Source of the DNA: Rhizaria sp. SCN 62-66
Lineage: Eukaryota > Rhizaria, unplaced
Direction of reading: 5' to 3'
Length of the DNA: 64,000 bases
Assembly (NCBI GenBank): GCA_001724265.1
Contig: MEDY01000187.1
Location: 28,501-92,500 of the forward strand
This document shows positions 63,905-64,000 of the stretch, piece after piece (within the stretch, counting starts at the first letter, position 1; each line of letters begins with the position of its first letter). The notes beneath the pieces are model-generated. The model searched no databases. It was not told the DNA's origin and worked only from the letters and a program-made list of their open reading frames with translations. The position numbers were made by a program, and so were the translations under genes.

Positions 63905-64000
63905 ATGTCTTCCACCACAGGCGTTTCTGTTGGTATCGACCTCGGTACCACGTACTCGTGCGTCGGCGTGATGCGCAACAACCGCGTTGAAATCATCGCT
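63905..64000 (+). CDS. HSP70: Cytosolic HSP70, N-terminal 32 codons (3' end outside window)
   Basis: ATG at 63905 starts [20 protein letters not shown] and the frame stays open to the right edge. [13 protein letters not shown] is the phosphate-1 ATP-binding loop of the HSP70 ATPase domain. The next residues (MRNNRVEII) fit the next beta strands. There is no signal or transit peptide before it, so this is a cytosolic-type HSP70. Upstream heat-shock-element-like sites support a stress-inducible copy. About 95% of the gene is beyond the window. Confidence 0.95.
   Translation, partial: MSSTTGVSVGIDLGTTYSCVGVMRNNRVEIIA

Noticed and set aside
1-64000. CRISPR arrays, insertion sequences, prophage or bacterial operons
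   Set aside because: No direct-repeat/spacer pattern, transposase or Shine-Dalgarno-linked gene string. The genes and introns are eukaryotic.

Overview
This window is nuclear DNA from a eukaryote, most likely a free-living or symbiotic protist. The genes are eukaryote-specific: a nucleoporin, delta-COP, a coronin-like protein, an EDR2-type PH/DUF1336 protein, a DCAF4-like protein, rabconnectin-3 and cytosolic HSP70. At least seven GT-AG introns of about 149-209 nt can be placed. I cannot assign a lineage. Composition is sharply bipartite. Coding DNA is very GC-rich and packed with Ala, Ser, Gly, Asn and Gln runs, while introns and intergenic DNA are clearly AT-rich. Several conserved proteins are inflated two- to four-fold over their usual length by low-complexity insertions. 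Because of the high GC, most long ORFs in the other frames are shadows of the real genes.

Layout: (1) 1-10695, minus: the N-terminal 3565 codons of a giant Nup188-like nucleoporin with FG-type repeats at its N-terminus, running off the left edge. (2) 10696-11558: divergent AT-rich promoter region. (3) 11559-15717, plus: a two-exon ABC half-transporter. (4) 16157-17546, minus: a three-exon delta-COP that stops before the mu-homology domain. (5) 18243-23982, minus: a three-exon, about 1803-residue coronin-like protein. (6) 24657-28783, plus: an EDR2-like protein with one clear intron and one unexplained frame change. (7) 29852-34681, plus: a DCAF4-like WD40 protein with one intron and two in-frame UAG codons. 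(8) 34964-61558, minus: an intronless 26.6-kb ORF for an 8864-residue rabconnectin-3/DMXL. (9) 61559-63904: 2.3 kb of AT-rich DNA with a heat-shock-element cluster. (10) 63905-64000, plus: the start of cytosolic HSP70, cut by the right edge.

The genes do not form an operon or a mobile cluster. They are housekeeping functions: nuclear pore, vesicle coat, actin, lipid/PH signalling, ubiquitin ligase substrate receptor, V-ATPase assembly and chaperone. The most unusual points are the two in-frame UAGs in the DCAF4-like gene, the delta-COP without its mu-homology domain, the FG repeats joined to Nup188, and the 8864-residue DMXL. All identifications rest on reading the translations against remembered family features. 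No search was run.
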